A model generated the notes under the pieces. That model made no database searches and was not told the DNA's origin. It saw only the letters and a list, made by a program, of their open reading frames with translations. A stretch of DNA of 51,724 nucleotides from a bacterium c-19. GTDB taxonomy: Bacteria; Bacillota_I; Bacilli_A; Erysipelotrichales; Erysipelotrichaceae. Position 1 is the stretch's first letter, and every line of letters begins with the position of its first letter. Both the position numbers and the translations under genes were made by a program. Of this stretch, positions 25,817 through 33,877 are shown in pieces. The DNA lies in assembly GCA_009917405.1 (NCBI GenBank), contig QZED01000008.1:1-51724 (forward strand), in the 5' to 3' direction.

Positions 25817-26740
25817 TCAGATGATAAAATAAACAAATTTCTTCCCGACTTTTTGTTTTTGATACCACTTCAACTCAACTAATTTTTCCATCGAATAGCG
25901 TGCTGTTTCATAACAGACTCCCGCTTCCTGCATATAATCCTGCAATGTATAATAGTGATGCAGCTTTCGATGACGGACATAAAATGCGATACTTTCCTTT
26001 TGAAGCATAGGATATCGCTCACAAAGATCAATTTCATCCTGATGCAAAGGCGATATTTGCTCATTTCTTTTTAATGATATCATTTCATCAGAGAATTTCA
26101 ACCGCAATATAACAAGATGCGACAAAAATGCTGAGGTGACATCAAGGTCATTGACAGAAAGATTGATTTTGTCAGTCAATTGTTCCATATCAATAATATC
26201 AGCTGCTTTTAAGCAATGATGCAGATACAAAGTAGGAAACAATAGTAAAAATGCCGTTCGCTTATCAGTATCCGTACATAACAGAAAAAGCTTCAGTAAT
26301 AACGGCTTTTGTGCATCAGTTAAATATTTCAGGGTTGTGCTGCTTATCTCTGTATGCAGTTCAAAGCTGTCTGTGATTTCCTGAAACAAGCTTTGTGCAT
26401 TCACAAAATGATCATAGCGCATTTTTACCAATAACCGCAAAAAGCGTAATTGTTCTTCTTCCTTTAACCAAAATAAATCATATTCTTTATCGGGATCATC
26501 CTTGTGTGCCAAAAGCCACTCAAACATTAGATCCTGTGTCAGTGCCATTTGATCGTTAACATACGGATTTCTGATCAAATATGTTTTTTTGTCTTTGATC
26601 GGAAAATCATGACGAAATAACGAACGATACTGTATAATTTCCTGCCACAGCGGATCTACTAAATAAAAATCCATTTCTTTTTCTAAATCTGCTTTATTAT
26701 AGTATACTTGTTCACTGTATTTTTTCGCTGTTTCAAACAT
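25817..26740 (-). CDS. Unrecognised protein with winged-helix-like C-terminus
   Basis: Not recognised. The roughly 307-residue protein is mostly helical and has no signal peptide or membrane segment. The last 50 residues (YTLQDYMQEAGVCYETARYSMEKLVELKW, ending KKFVYFII) read like a winged helix: helix, turn with CYETAR recognition-helix pattern, then two beta strands. The central region is Leu-rich and helical. It is directly upstream of the Spo0A-like gene, and its promoter region has tandem Spo0A-box-like repeats, so a part in sporulation control is suspected. The ATG at 26740 follows GGTGAT closely. An in-frame ATG at 26752, with AAGG upstream, would add MGDK and remains possible. Confidence 0.75.
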   Translation of the reverse strand: MFETAKKYSEQVYYNKADLEKEMDFYLVDPLWQEIIQYRSLFRHDFPIKDKKTYLIRNPYVNDQMALTQDLMFEWLLAHKDDPDKEYDLFWLKEEEQLRFLRLLVKMRYDHFVNAQSLFQEITDSFELHTEISSTTLKYLTDAQKPLLLKLFLLCTDTDKRTAFLLLFPTLYLHHCLKAADIIDMEQLTDKINLSVNDLDVTSAFLSHLVILRLKFSDEMISLKRNEQISPLHQDEIDLCERYPMLQKESIAFYVRHRKLHHYYTLQDYMQEAGVCYETARYSMEKLVELKWYQKQKVGKKFVYFII

Positions 26741-26787
26741 TTTATCACCCATTAAAGCCTTAATTTCTGCTTCCTTTCCATCGTCTT

Positions 26788-26815
26788 ATTTTAGCATGAG
26801 ATTGGTACCTGTAAA
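26788..26815 (-). promoter_or_regulatory. Promoter upstream of the winged-helix/Spo0A-like operon
   Basis: TTTACA, a 16-base spacer and TAAAAT on the minus strand. Its -35 overlaps the near end of the tandem repeat array, a position where Spo0A could activate or block RNA polymerase. Confidence 0.55.
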
Positions 26816-26850
26816 AGAAATTCGACAAAGATAGAAGAAACTTGACAAAA
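26811..26850 (-). repeat. Two tandem 20-bp repeats containing Spo0A-box-like sequences
   Basis: Two back-to-back 20-base units (26811-26830 and 26831-26850) agree at 15 of 20 positions. On the minus strand the near unit holds TGTCGAA, identical to the Bacillus 0A-box core. The far unit holds TGTCAAG at the same place. The 20-bp period is about two helical turns, so bound proteins would lie on one DNA face. A third weaker TGTCATT lies 11 bases further out. Confidence 0.6.
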
Positions 26851-26864
26851 CAATGACAGAAAGT

Positions 26865-26892
26865 AAAAAAGCTTATGATTCTTCACAAGCTT
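26865..26892 (-). terminator. Terminator after lepA
   Basis: AAGCTTGTG, a 6-base loop and CATAAGCTT followed by T residues on the minus strand, a few bases after the lepA stop. It separates lepA from the downstream 0A-box promoter. Confidence 0.8.
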
Positions 26893-26898
26893 ATTTCG

Positions 26899-28704
26899 TT
26901 ATTTGTCATCATCCATGGATAAAACAGCCATAAAAGCTTCCTGCGGTACTTCTACGGAGCCTACCGCTTTCATACGCTTTTTACCTTCCTTTTGTTTCTC
27001 TAACAGCTTTTTCTTACGTGAAATATCACCGCCATAGCACTTTGCAAGGACGTTTTTACGCAGTGACTTAATATCGGTCCGTGCGATGATTTTTCCGCCT
27101 AAAGCTGCCTGTACGGGAATTTCAAACTGCTGTCTGGGAATCAGCGTTTTCAGTTTTTCACAGATGGCTCTGCCTCTCGGAGCCGCAAAATCTTTATGGA
27201 CAATCAACGACAGCGCATCTACGCTTTCCCCGTTCAAAAGGATATCCATCTTTGCCAGCTTGCTTGTCTGATAGCCGATCAGTTCATAATTTAAGGAAGC
27301 ATACCCCTTAGAACAAGATTTCAGACGATCGAAAAAATCGTATACGATTTCCCCTAACGGCAATTCATAAATAATATCCATACGGTTATTATCGATATAC
27401 ACCATATCTTTATAAATACCACGTTTTTTCTGACATAATTCCATAATTGCGCCGACATAATCATTTGGAGTCATAATGCTTGCTTTGACAAACGGTTCCT
27501 CGATATGATCAATGCGCTGAACTTCCGGAAGCATGCTCGGATTATCGATTTTCATTATGGTTCCGTCACTTAAATACGCATGATATACAACCGACGGTGC
27601 CGTTAAAATCAAATCAATTTTATATTCACGTTCAATGCGCTCCTGTACCACATCCATATGTAAAAGACCTAGAAAACCGCAGCGAAAACCAAAGCCCAAA
27701 GCTTGAGAGGTTTCTGCTTCAAACTGCAGCGAAGCGTCATTTAAACGCAATTTTTCAAGTGCGTCACGTAAATCATTGTATTTTGCGGAATCAATCGGAT
27801 ACAGACCGCAGTAAACCATCGGATTCATGATTTGATATCCTGCCAGCGGTTCCTTTGCCCCGTTTTGAACATGGGTAATCGTATCGCCGACCCGCACATC
27901 CTGAATTGATTTAATACTGCCGCAAAGCCATCCGACCTCACCGCAATGTAGCACATCACGCTTGATTTCTTTCGGATTACGAATTCCTACCTCAAGCACC
28001 TCATATTCGGCACCACTTGCCATAAAGCGTATATGATCGCCGACGCGTATACTTCCCTCTTTCACGCGCACGAAAGCCACAACGCCGCGATATGCATCAT
28101 AGAAGGAATCAAATACAAGTGCCTGAAGCGGATTAGTGCTTGAACCGCTCGGCGCCGGAACATCATGCACGATTGCCTCTAAAACATCACGGACATTTAG
28201 ACCATTTTTCGCTGATATTAACGGTGCGTTTTGTGCATCTAAGCCAATGACATCCTCGATTTCTTGCTTTACCACATCGGGTTGTGCGCTAGGTAGATCA
28301 ATCTTATTGATGACCGGTAATATCTCTAAGTCATTATCAAGCGCCAAATACACATTTGCCAATGTCTGTGCCTCAATTCCCTGTGCTGCGTCAACGACAA
28401 GCACCGCTCCTTCACAGGCTGCCAAGGAACGTGACACCTCATAAGTAAAATCTACATGTCCCGGTGTATCAATCAGATGCAGAATATAATCCTGTCCATC
28501 TAATGCCGTATATTTTAACTGCACCGCATTCAATTTTATCGTAATTCCGCGCTCACGCTCTAAATCCATTGTATCAAGCAGCTGTTCCTTCATCTCTCTT
28601 GCCTCTACCGTTTCTGTCAATTCTAAAATACGGTCAGCAAGGGTTGATTTTCCATGATCAATATGCGCAATGATTGAAAAATTACGAATGTATTTTTGAT
28701 CCAT
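26899..28704 (-). CDS. lepA: Elongation factor 4 (LepA)
   Basis: Ribosome-dependent GTPase that acts on stalled or mis-translocated ribosomes. The 601-residue protein has the G1 motif [10 protein letters not shown]3 DTPGHVDF and G4 NKID. EF-G-like domains II, III and V follow, and the LepA-specific C-terminal domain ends [15 protein letters not shown]. The ATG at 28704 lies six bases after GAGGTG. The in-frame GTG at 28713 is within that site. It follows the gpr-spoIIP-yqxA genes, as in B. subtilis, and has its own terminator. Confidence 0.96.
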   Translation of the reverse strand: MDQKYIRNFSIIAHIDHGKSTLADRILELTETVEAREMKEQLLDTMDLERERGITIKLNAVQLKYTALDGQDYILHLIDTPGHVDFTYEVSRSLAACEGAVLVVDAAQGIEAQTLANVYLALDNDLEILPVINKIDLPSAQPDVVKQEIEDVIGLDAQNAPLISAKNGLNVRDVLEAIVHDVPAPSGSSTNPLQALVFDSFYDAYRGVVAFVRVKEGSIRVGDHIRFMASGAEYEVLEVGIRNPKEIKRDVLHCGEVGWLCGSIKSIQDVRVGDTITHVQNGAKEPLAGYQIMNPMVYCGLYPIDSAKYNDLRDALEKLRLNDASLQFEAETSQALGFGFRCGFLGLLHMDVVQERIEREYKIDLILTAPSVVYHAYLSDGTIMKIDNPSMLPEVQRIDHIEEPFVKASIMTPNDYVGAIMELCQKKRGIYKDMVYIDNNRMDIIYELPLGEIVYDFFDRLKSCSKGYASLNYELIGYQTSKLAKMDILLNGESVDALSLIVHKDFAAPRGRAICEKLKTLIPRQQFEIPVQAALGGKIIARTDIKSLRKNVLAKCYGGDISRKKKLLEKQKEGKKRMKAVGSVEVPQEAFMAVLSMDDDK

Positions 28705-28742
28705 GCCCTGCACCTCATCTCTTATTTATCTATCGCTGTGTA

Positions 28743-28771
28743 ATTATATCAAAAACAAGGCGAATTGAAAA
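28743..28771 (-). promoter_or_regulatory. Vegetative promoter of lepA
   Basis: TTTTCA, a 17-base spacer and TATAAT on the minus strand, about 40 bases before the lepA start. The -35 is weak and the -10 is perfect. Confidence 0.55.
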
Positions 28772-28863
28772 TATATAGCTAAAATATTATTGCGATTTCA
28801 TCTAGTATATCCTAAAAAGACAAAATTTTTTCACTGAAGTAATCTTACAAAGCTTGTGCATAC

Positions 28864-28892
28864 AAAAGGCAGAACAATGAATTCTGCCTTTT
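28864..28892 (-). terminator. Terminator after the yqxA-like gene
   Basis: AAAAGGCAGAA, a short loop and TTCTGCCTTTT form a strong inverted repeat six bases after the stop codon. Confidence 0.85.
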
Positions 28893-28898
28893 CACCCT

Positions 28899-29186
28899 TT
28901 ATTTAGAAAAGCTTTGAACAAAGCGCGACAGCACATTTACGCCGCTGTCCATAACACTGATGACAAAATCACTTCCTGCCTGAGCCAAACGAGCCGCGGT
29001 ATTCTCATCAATATCATTCAGGCGCGTACCCTTCACCTTCTGTTGTACATACTCATGACGGGCAACTTCATCCTCAAACTCATTAATTTTATCATTAATT
29101 CCGGTTGACTGCTTCGGCTCAGTAATATACATCATCAACGATATAATCAGCCAAACAAACAAAGCATCGACCACAAAGCGTTTCAT
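28899..29186 (-). CDS. yqxA: YqxA-like small membrane protein (DUF3679 position)
   Basis: A 95-residue protein with an N-terminal transmembrane segment (about residues 5-22) and a helical remainder with no enzyme motif. It lies between spoIIP and lepA, exactly where B. subtilis has yqxA, a DUF3679 protein of unknown function. The name rests mainly on that position and on the similar size and membrane layout. Four bases separate it from spoIIP, so it is probably made with it in the mother cell. The following terminator makes it the last gene of the unit. Confidence 0.62.
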   Translation of the reverse strand: MKRFVVDALFVWLIISLMMYITEPKQSTGINDKINEFEDEVARHEYVQQKVKGTRLNDIDENTAARLAQAGSDFVISVMDSGVNVLSRFVQSFSK

Positions 29187-29190
29187 CTCA

Positions 29191-30147
29191 TCACCTCATC
29201 AAGTAATCATAAATACCGTCAGCCAATACATCCATTGAGTTTTTCACCTCATCAAACGGATTTACATCGCCGCCGCATTCAATGAGCATCATGCGGTCGC
29301 TTACCGACTGGTTGTAATATGCCTCCCGTACCATTACCGAACGCATAATACCATGAACCTTCTTGTCAATTATGTCAGACAGTGTCGATGAATTCTTTTT
29401 TATCACTTCGGCATTCGTACTTAAACCGCCAACCACCGGCATTAATTTCGCATAGGTTTTTCCGTTCGCTTCTAAATAGCTCGCATCTCGTGGGATCGCA
29501 TCACGATGAAAATCAATAATCAAATCAAATCCGCCATAATTTACCAATGCATCATTCATAAAGTTCTTTGATGCCTGATAACTTTGATTATAGTCAAGTC
29601 CTCTCGCTTTCAAATACTCCGAGAAATTCGCAGTTTCCAACACTACATGGATTCCTCGCTCCTCTAATTCATTGCCTAAAACAGCCGCTGCATCCATTAC
29701 TGTTTCTCCGCCGGCATAGGTTTCCGATTGATGCGTATTATAGATGTAGACTTTTTTACCTGTATCTTTCGGTTTTTGCGGTTCTTTTTTATCATCTGTT
29801 TGAGGTTCATTCTCTTGCTTGGATTGATTCGTTTCCTTTTTCTCTTCATCTTGTTTAGTAGTATCACCTTTAGATTGATCAGGTTCTGCATCTTGCTTTA
29901 TTTCCGGATCTTCTTGTGTGGTTTGAAATTTAAAGTCGTCTTGAATTGTTAAATTGGCATTATGTGAAAATAAATTCATCTCATCTTTAATTGAGATGCT
30001 TTCATCAAATGAATGTTGCCGATATACAAAAGCATCTAAAAAACCGTTGTGCTTCATAATTTCACCGATTCCGCTGAAAAACGGTGTAATGAATAAAAAA
30101 GCAATTAATAATCCTAACTTCAAAATGATTTTTCCGTTGGTTCGCAA
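29191..30147 (-). CDS. spoIIP: Stage II sporulation protein P
   Basis: SpoIIP is a membrane-anchored amidase and endopeptidase that, with SpoIID and SpoIIM, thins septal peptidoglycan to allow engulfment. A transmembrane helix (about residues 7-25) leads to a low-complexity Lys/Asp/Gln-rich linker (about 75-130). The catalytic domain has YIYNTHQSETY with the zinc His, LIIDFHRDAIP and the terminal LIECGGDVNPFDEV. All look intact. A TTG at 30147, seven bases from GAGGGGGTG, is a better start than the ATG at 30204, which has no ribosome site and would be interrupted by hairpin sequence. The product is then 318 residues. Its ribosome site is inside a hairpin. Confidence 0.92.
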   Translation of the reverse strand: MRTNGKIILKLGLLIAFLFITPFFSGIGEIMKHNGFLDAFVYRQHSFDESISIKDEMNLFSHNANLTIQDDFKFQTTQEDPEIKQDAEPDQSKGDTTKQDEEKKETNQSKQENEPQTDDKKEPQKPKDTGKKVYIYNTHQSETYAGGETVMDAAAVLGNELEERGIHVVLETANFSEYLKARGLDYNQSYQASKNFMNDALVNYGGFDLIIDFHRDAIPRDASYLEANGKTYAKLMPVVGGLSTNAEVIKKNSSTLSDIIDKKVHGIMRSVMVREAYYNQSVSDRMMLIECGGDVNPFDEVKNSMDVLADGIYDYLMR

Positions 30148-30149
30148 AT

Positions 30150-30196
30150 AAAAGCACCCCCTCAAAATAGCATATGATACAGAGAGTGCTTTTATG
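30150..30196 (-). promoter_or_regulatory. Hairpin with nested sporulation-type promoter, upstream of spoIIP
   Basis: A 13-bp stem pairs AAAAGCACTCTCT (5' arm, 30181-30193) with AGGGGGTGCTTTT (30150-30162), using some G-U pairs. The 3' arm contains the spoIIP ribosome site and is followed by a T-rich stretch, so it also resembles a terminator. The loop contains CATATGCTA (30168-30176), a good sigma-E/sigma-K -10, with CATAAA 14 bases upstream. RNA started there would lack the 5' arm. Confidence 0.6.
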
Positions 30197-30259
30197 TTTG
30201 TCATACAGAAATACGCCTATTCATTTCCGATAAGTTCATGATTGAAATAATATACCGTT

Positions 30260-31132
30260 TTACAGCTTCAAATACTGCGGATGAAGAAAGCGATTAATGC
30301 TTTCCGATACAAGATAGACAAGCTGTTTTAATTCATCGTCCATAGCTTTGGGTGTTACAACAAGATCCAGCTGTTGGCGCTGTGACAGCTCATCGAGGAT
30401 CGCTTCATGATCTGCATGTTCTGAAAACAGATCGGATACAATCGCTCCGATGCTTGTTACGGTTGCCACACCGACCGCAATAACGGGAATACCGAGACTT
30501 TCTTCTGTTAAAGCACTGCGATGATTACCTACTCCGCTGCCCGGTTGAATGCCCGTATTATTAATTTGAATCACGCGATTGATTCGAGATATACTGCGCG
30601 TTGCTAATGCATCCACAGCAATGATCAGATCCGGCTGAAATTCTTGGCATACCGACTTTACGATAGCAAACGATTCTAATCCGGTCTGTCCCATTACTCC
30701 TGGTTGAATCACTGCCACATTGCGAGTCCCCTTCAGCATTTCTTTATCCTCGTTTGCATAATAATGAGAAGTTACCATAATATCATCACTTACTTCAGGT
30801 CCGAGGGCATCTGATGTAATAAAGCGATTACCCAGTCCAACCACCAATGCTTTTTTGACCTTTATTTTCATTGATCTTAACATTTTTTGAAGCTGCTCGA
30901 GTACCTCTTTGATCGTATCTTCACGCTCTTCATGATCATATAATTCACTGAACTGTACGGTTACATAATCACCAATTTCCTTCCCCAATGCATTTTCTTC
31001 CTGTAACACCTTAATATAGCTGCTTTGAATATTGCCGTGAACTGTTTTTTCATGCGTAAACGTATCATGTTTTAAGGTACAACCCTCGGCTTCATCGGCA
31101 AAATCAGTGCGTATTTGATAATGCTTTTCCAT
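30260..31132 (-). CDS. gpr: Germination protease GPR
   Basis: GPR cleaves small acid-soluble spore proteins at germination. It is made in the forespore as a zymogen that self-cleaves near its N-terminus. The 290-residue protein has an N-terminal propeptide with the expected cleavage-like IRTDFADEAEG. It then has VVGLGNRFITSDALGPEVSDDI near 97-118 and PDLIIAVDALATRSISRINRVIQI near 166-189, both typical of GPR. The ATG at 31132 lies six bases after GAGGTG. The upstream M at 31138 touches the site and 31150 precedes it. It is divergent from rpsT and upstream of spoIIP, matching B. subtilis order. Confidence 0.93.
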   Translation of the reverse strand: MEKHYQIRTDFADEAEGCTLKHDTFTHEKTVHGNIQSSYIKVLQEENALGKEIGDYVTVQFSELYDHEEREDTIKEVLEQLQKMLRSMKIKVKKALVVGLGNRFITSDALGPEVSDDIMVTSHYYANEDKEMLKGTRNVAVIQPGVMGQTGLESFAIVKSVCQEFQPDLIIAVDALATRSISRINRVIQINNTGIQPGSGVGNHRSALTEESLGIPVIAVGVATVTSIGAIVSDLFSEHADHEAILDELSQRQQLDLVVTPKAMDDELKQLVYLVSESINRFLHPQYLKL

Positions 31133-31154
31133 TTTCATCACCTCATTCAATGAT

Positions 31155-31184
31155 TAGTATGGAATTTTTAAAGGTAATTATTGC
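31155..31184 (-). promoter_or_regulatory. Candidate sigma-G promoter of gpr
   Basis: GCAATA, 17 bases and CATACTA on the minus strand. The -10 is the forespore consensus, and gpr is a sigma-G gene in B. subtilis. The -35 overlaps the -35 of the divergent rpsT promoter. Confidence 0.6.
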
Positions 31185-31209
31185 TTTTTTAGTTTTGGTT
31201 TGGTATAAT
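31181..31209 (+). promoter_or_regulatory. Vegetative promoter of rpsT
   Basis: TTGCTT, a 17-base spacer and TATAAT, with the rpsT ribosome site AGGAGG about 20 bases further on. Confidence 0.75.
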
Positions 31210-31240
31210 TTGTAGGCATTGAAAATTAGGAGGTGTAGAT

Positions 31241-31504
31241 ATGCCGCAGATCAAATCTCAGAAAAAACGTGTGAAAACCAATAACAAAAGAACCTTAGCA
31301 GTTGCTTCTCAGAAATCCGCATTAAAAACAGCAATTAAAAAAGTAATTGCCTCTGTTGATGCAAAAGACAAAGAAGCTGCCGCAAGCGCATATAATGATG
31401 CTTGTTCTAAATTAGATAAAGCAGTAGTCAAAGGGATTCATCACAAGAACTACGCAAGTCGTCAAAAATCTCGTTTGGCCAAAGCGATCAATACTATCGC
31501 TTAA
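31241..31504 (+). CDS. rpsT: 30S ribosomal protein S20
   Basis: S20 binds 16S rRNA and helps small-subunit assembly. The 87-residue, highly basic, helical protein begins MPQIKSQKKRVKTN, continues with SALKTAIKKV and ends with HKNYASRQKSRLAKAIN, the usual pattern. It is one of the few plus-strand genes here, divergent from gpr as in many Bacilli. It has its own promoter, AGGAGG site and terminator. Confidence 0.97.
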   Translation: MPQIKSQKKRVKTNNKRTLAVASQKSALKTAIKKVIASVDAKDKEAAASAYNDACSKLDKAVVKGIHHKNYASRQKSRLAKAINTIA

Positions 31505-31511
31505 AAAATTC

Positions 31512-31538
31512 GATCCGCAGAAATGCGGATCTTTTTTA
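31512..31538 (+). terminator. Terminator after rpsT
   Basis: GATCCGCA, GAAA and TGCGGATC followed by six T residues. The roughly 180 bases beyond it, to the hydrolase pseudogene, are AT-rich and I see nothing clear in them. Confidence 0.92.
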
Positions 31539-31718
31539 TTCACTTTTATAAACGCAATCTTGATGTTCTTTATTTTTTGCTTGCTTGATCTTTTTCAAGA
31601 TTTGATTCTGATTACAGTACAGAGGATAGTTTTTCAATACGGTATCTTCCTATATTTTATTGTGTGTATTTCTGCCGTAGATGGAATAGATTATCCATTC
31701 AGTTTGCATGTATAATCC

Positions 31719-32628
31719 TTACTTATTTTTCTCAATATCTTGCCAATTAGTATTATGTAGGATTTCTGCCTCATCTCCAACAAATGCTTTGGCAGCTTCC
31801 TCATCCCCATACAGATGATACAACATCCATGCGGTCATATAGCCGTCTGTCCTTAACTGCATTTCAAAATGCTCGGCTCCTGTCACTCTGGCATGAAGCT
31901 TCTCAATATCACCCCGCATTCCGTTGTAATTGTCTTTCAGAGAAAACAGCGGGGCAACACCTGCAAATTCATCATCTCCATACTTACCGGAGTCGTCGGA
32001 TGCGCCTGTTCCGCCTGTCATAAAGTAAGGGATCGTCACTTTTAATATATCATATTCCCAGCCCATGTTCTTTGCGAGTAAGGCATAGGCAGCGCTGCCT
32101 GTAAAAATAGCTTTGTATTTATCGCTGTTCTCAAATTCCGTTACCGCACGGATTGCCGCACCGCCTTGTGAGTAACCTGCAATGCCTATTTTATCTTCAT
32201 CAATCCTGCCGCAGAAAATACTGTTCGTGTCTTTATTCAAAGAGATCATATAATCTAAGGTTTCAGAAGTGGTATCGCCTGTTCCGTTCTGTTTATCATC
32301 GTTCCCGATTACCACAAATCCCCATGACGCTAAACGCTCAAAGTAAGGTTGATAGATCAATGCGGGCGTATTGCTGCCGTTTGCAACAATACCAAATACG
32401 AAAGTTTCCGATAGATTTATTATCCGATTTATATTTAACGCTTGAAACAGTAAAGTCACCCTTGCCCGAATACTTTTTCTCCAGTTTTGAATCCGACTTG
32501 AAGACTGTATAATAATCATCTGACAAAAGCGGTTTTTTAGAATCAAAATAATTCTTGACCATAAGCGCTGCAACAAGGGCAATAATACATAAAACAACAA
32601 TTCCCAAAATGTACATAACCTTTTTCAT
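31719..32628 (-). pseudogene. Frameshifted alpha/beta hydrolase (lipase-like)
   Basis: Two overlapping frames make one gene. The first, from 32628, gives a membrane anchor (MKKVMYILGIVVLCIIALVA) and the start of a hydrolase domain through IGNFRIWY near 32390. The second frame continues from about 32387 with IVANGSNTP, WGFVVIGND, the nucleophile elbow GYSQGGA, and a C-terminal AEHFEMQLRTDGY with a likely catalytic His. A continuous protein would run IWYP plus about 10-20 residues before the VxNG segment. A small deletion with frame change is therefore likely, and the protein is presumably inactive. The family resembles dienelactone/chlorophyllase-type esterases. A divergent TetR gene sits beside it, suggesting a transferred gene pair. 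Confidence 0.7.
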
Positions 32629-32649
32629 TCTCCATTAATTCCTTTCTTA

Positions 32650-32678
32650 TTGACAAATTTGTTTCTGAGTGTTAGAAT
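32650..32678 (+). promoter_or_regulatory. Promoter of TetR-family gene
   Basis: TTGACA, a 17-base spacer and TAGAAT, a near-consensus vegetative promoter, about 150 bases before the regulator start. Confidence 0.7.
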
Positions 32679-32707
32679 CAAATCGTCATAAACAAAAATA
32701 CTTATAA

Positions 32708-32740
32708 AGTACATTTGTTCCTGATTGGCATTAATGTACT
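32708..32740. promoter_or_regulatory. Inverted repeat, possible TetR operator
   Basis: AGTACATT and AATGTACT (8 bp each) face each other across 17 bases in the divergent region between the regulator and the hydrolase. The spacing is longer than typical TetR operators, so it may instead be a leader hairpin. Confidence 0.35.
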
Positions 32741-32826
32741 CAAAAAATATAGCCATGTCAACAGATACAAATGTGAAAAAATATTTCTAAGCGCTATGCG
32801 GAACAAAAAGGAGGGTTTTGTACCTC

Positions 32827-33348
32827 ATGAAAAAGAATCAAACTCTATTTATGAAGCTGTGCCTTGCCGACGCTCTTATTAAACTTATGCAGTCACAATC
32901 TTTTGATGAAATCAATGTAAATGCAATTTGTGAAAAAGCAGATATTGGACGCACAACATTTTATCGTCACTTTGATAGGAAAAACAACAAAGAGAATTTG
33001 CTTATTTTCAAGATTGACTATGAATGGGAGCGATATGCTGATGAACACGAAGAAGATGCTGCAAAAGATAAAGGCAAACTTCTCACCAATTTTATATATG
33101 AAAACAGAAAGCTGTTTTCTCTCCTGAATAAGCATGGACTTATAACAACCGTTATGCAAGCAATGGAAAAGCTAATCCCCGACGAGGAAATCTACGATAA
33201 GCAAGCCTCGTATCTTATGTCTTTTTTTATCTATGGATACTTCGGAATCATCTATCAATGGATAAAATATGACTTTGATGAAACGCCCGAACAGATCCAA
33301 AAACATATTAACGACACAATTACCTCAGGGTTAAATCAAAACTCATAA
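32827..33348 (+). CDS. TetR/AcrR-family transcriptional regulator
   Basis: A 173-residue regulator. The N-terminal helix-turn-helix (SFDEINVNAICEKADIGRTTFYRHFD, about residues 25-50) is standard for TetR. The helical C-terminal part should bind a ligand and dimerise. The ATG at 32827 is 11 bases after AGGAGGG. An in-frame TTG at 32818 is only two bases away and is not favoured. It is divergent from the hydrolase pseudogene, so it may have controlled that gene. It is one of few plus-strand genes and ends in its own terminator. The ligand is unknown. Confidence 0.85.
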   Translation: MKKNQTLFMKLCLADALIKLMQSQSFDEINVNAICEKADIGRTTFYRHFDRKNNKENLLIFKIDYEWERYADEHEEDAAKDKGKLLTNFIYENRKLFSLLNKHGLITTVMQAMEKLIPDEEIYDKQASYLMSFFIYGYFGIIYQWIKYDFDETPEQIQKHINDTITSGLNQNS

Positions 33349-33350
33349 AA

Positions 33351-33387
33351 ACAAGCTGGCAAGAAAATTTCCTGCCAACTTGTTTTT
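33351..33387 (+). terminator. Terminator after TetR gene
   Basis: ACAAGCTGGCAAG, a short loop and CCTGCCAACTTGT followed by T residues, starting just after the stop codon. Confidence 0.85.
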
Positions 33388-33604
33388 ATATAGACTTATG
33401 TATTAGTCCACCATGAAATTCTTCAGTATAATATATTCGCACATAGGCAAGGTTTTCCGATTGCCGCACTTTGTTAATCTTGTTATGAGATTTCCTGCCC
33501 TTACATTTGTCTTTATGAGAAATCGAAGCAAGGGTAAACTTGTATGAAACGTATAAATAGATAAGGGAAGCAGACTAATCGCTTATAAAACCGTGTGTTT
33601 CAAA
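33388..33604. other. Intergenic region with possible gene remnant
   Basis: A 217-base gap with no clear promoter. A plus-strand ORF of 44 residues (33413-33547, starting MKFFSIIYSHIGKVF) has a plausible, hydrophobic and basic composition but no ribosome site. It may be a leftover N-terminus from the same transferred segment as the hydrolase and TetR genes. Confidence 0.3.
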
Positions 33605-33877
33605 TTATTTGTCCATGCTTTGAACCAGTTTAATCTTATCGCTTCTGCTTAATTGCTTAATTTCATATTCTCTTTTCATAGCACTTTGTTTATCGCTGTG
33701 AACTTCAAAATATACACATGCAAGTGGTTTATGCGCTTTTGTATATTTGGCACCTTTGCCTTGTAAATGTGCCTGAAAGCGATCATATAAGTTCGTTGTC
33801 CAACCGGTATAATAGGAATGATCGATGCATTCCAAAATATATACATATGCCCCAGGCTGTTTAGGGAGTGTCAGCAT
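33605..33877 (-). CDS. GIY-YIG nuclease-domain protein, UPF0213 (YhbQ) type
   Basis: A 90-residue single-domain GIY-YIG protein. The motif halves are YVYILECIDHSYYTGWT (about residues 11-27), followed by the helix with DRFQAHLQGKGAKYTKAHKP that contains the conserved Arg. A later Glu sits in KREYEIKQL. Stand-alone members of this size are common housekeeping proteins with DNA-repair-like nuclease activity reported for some. It overlaps the sda stop by seven bases and closes the holA-sda stretch. The real substrate is unknown. Confidence 0.87.
   Translation of the reverse strand: MLTLPKQPGAYVYILECIDHSYYTGWTTNLYDRFQAHLQGKGAKYTKAHKPLACVYFEVHSDKQSAMKREYEIKQLSRSDKIKLVQSMDK

Noticed and set aside
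26811..26850. CRISPR-like interpretation of the tandem 20-bp repeats
   Set aside because: There are only two units, directly adjacent without spacers and only 15 of 20 positions identical, so a regulatory-site explanation fits better.
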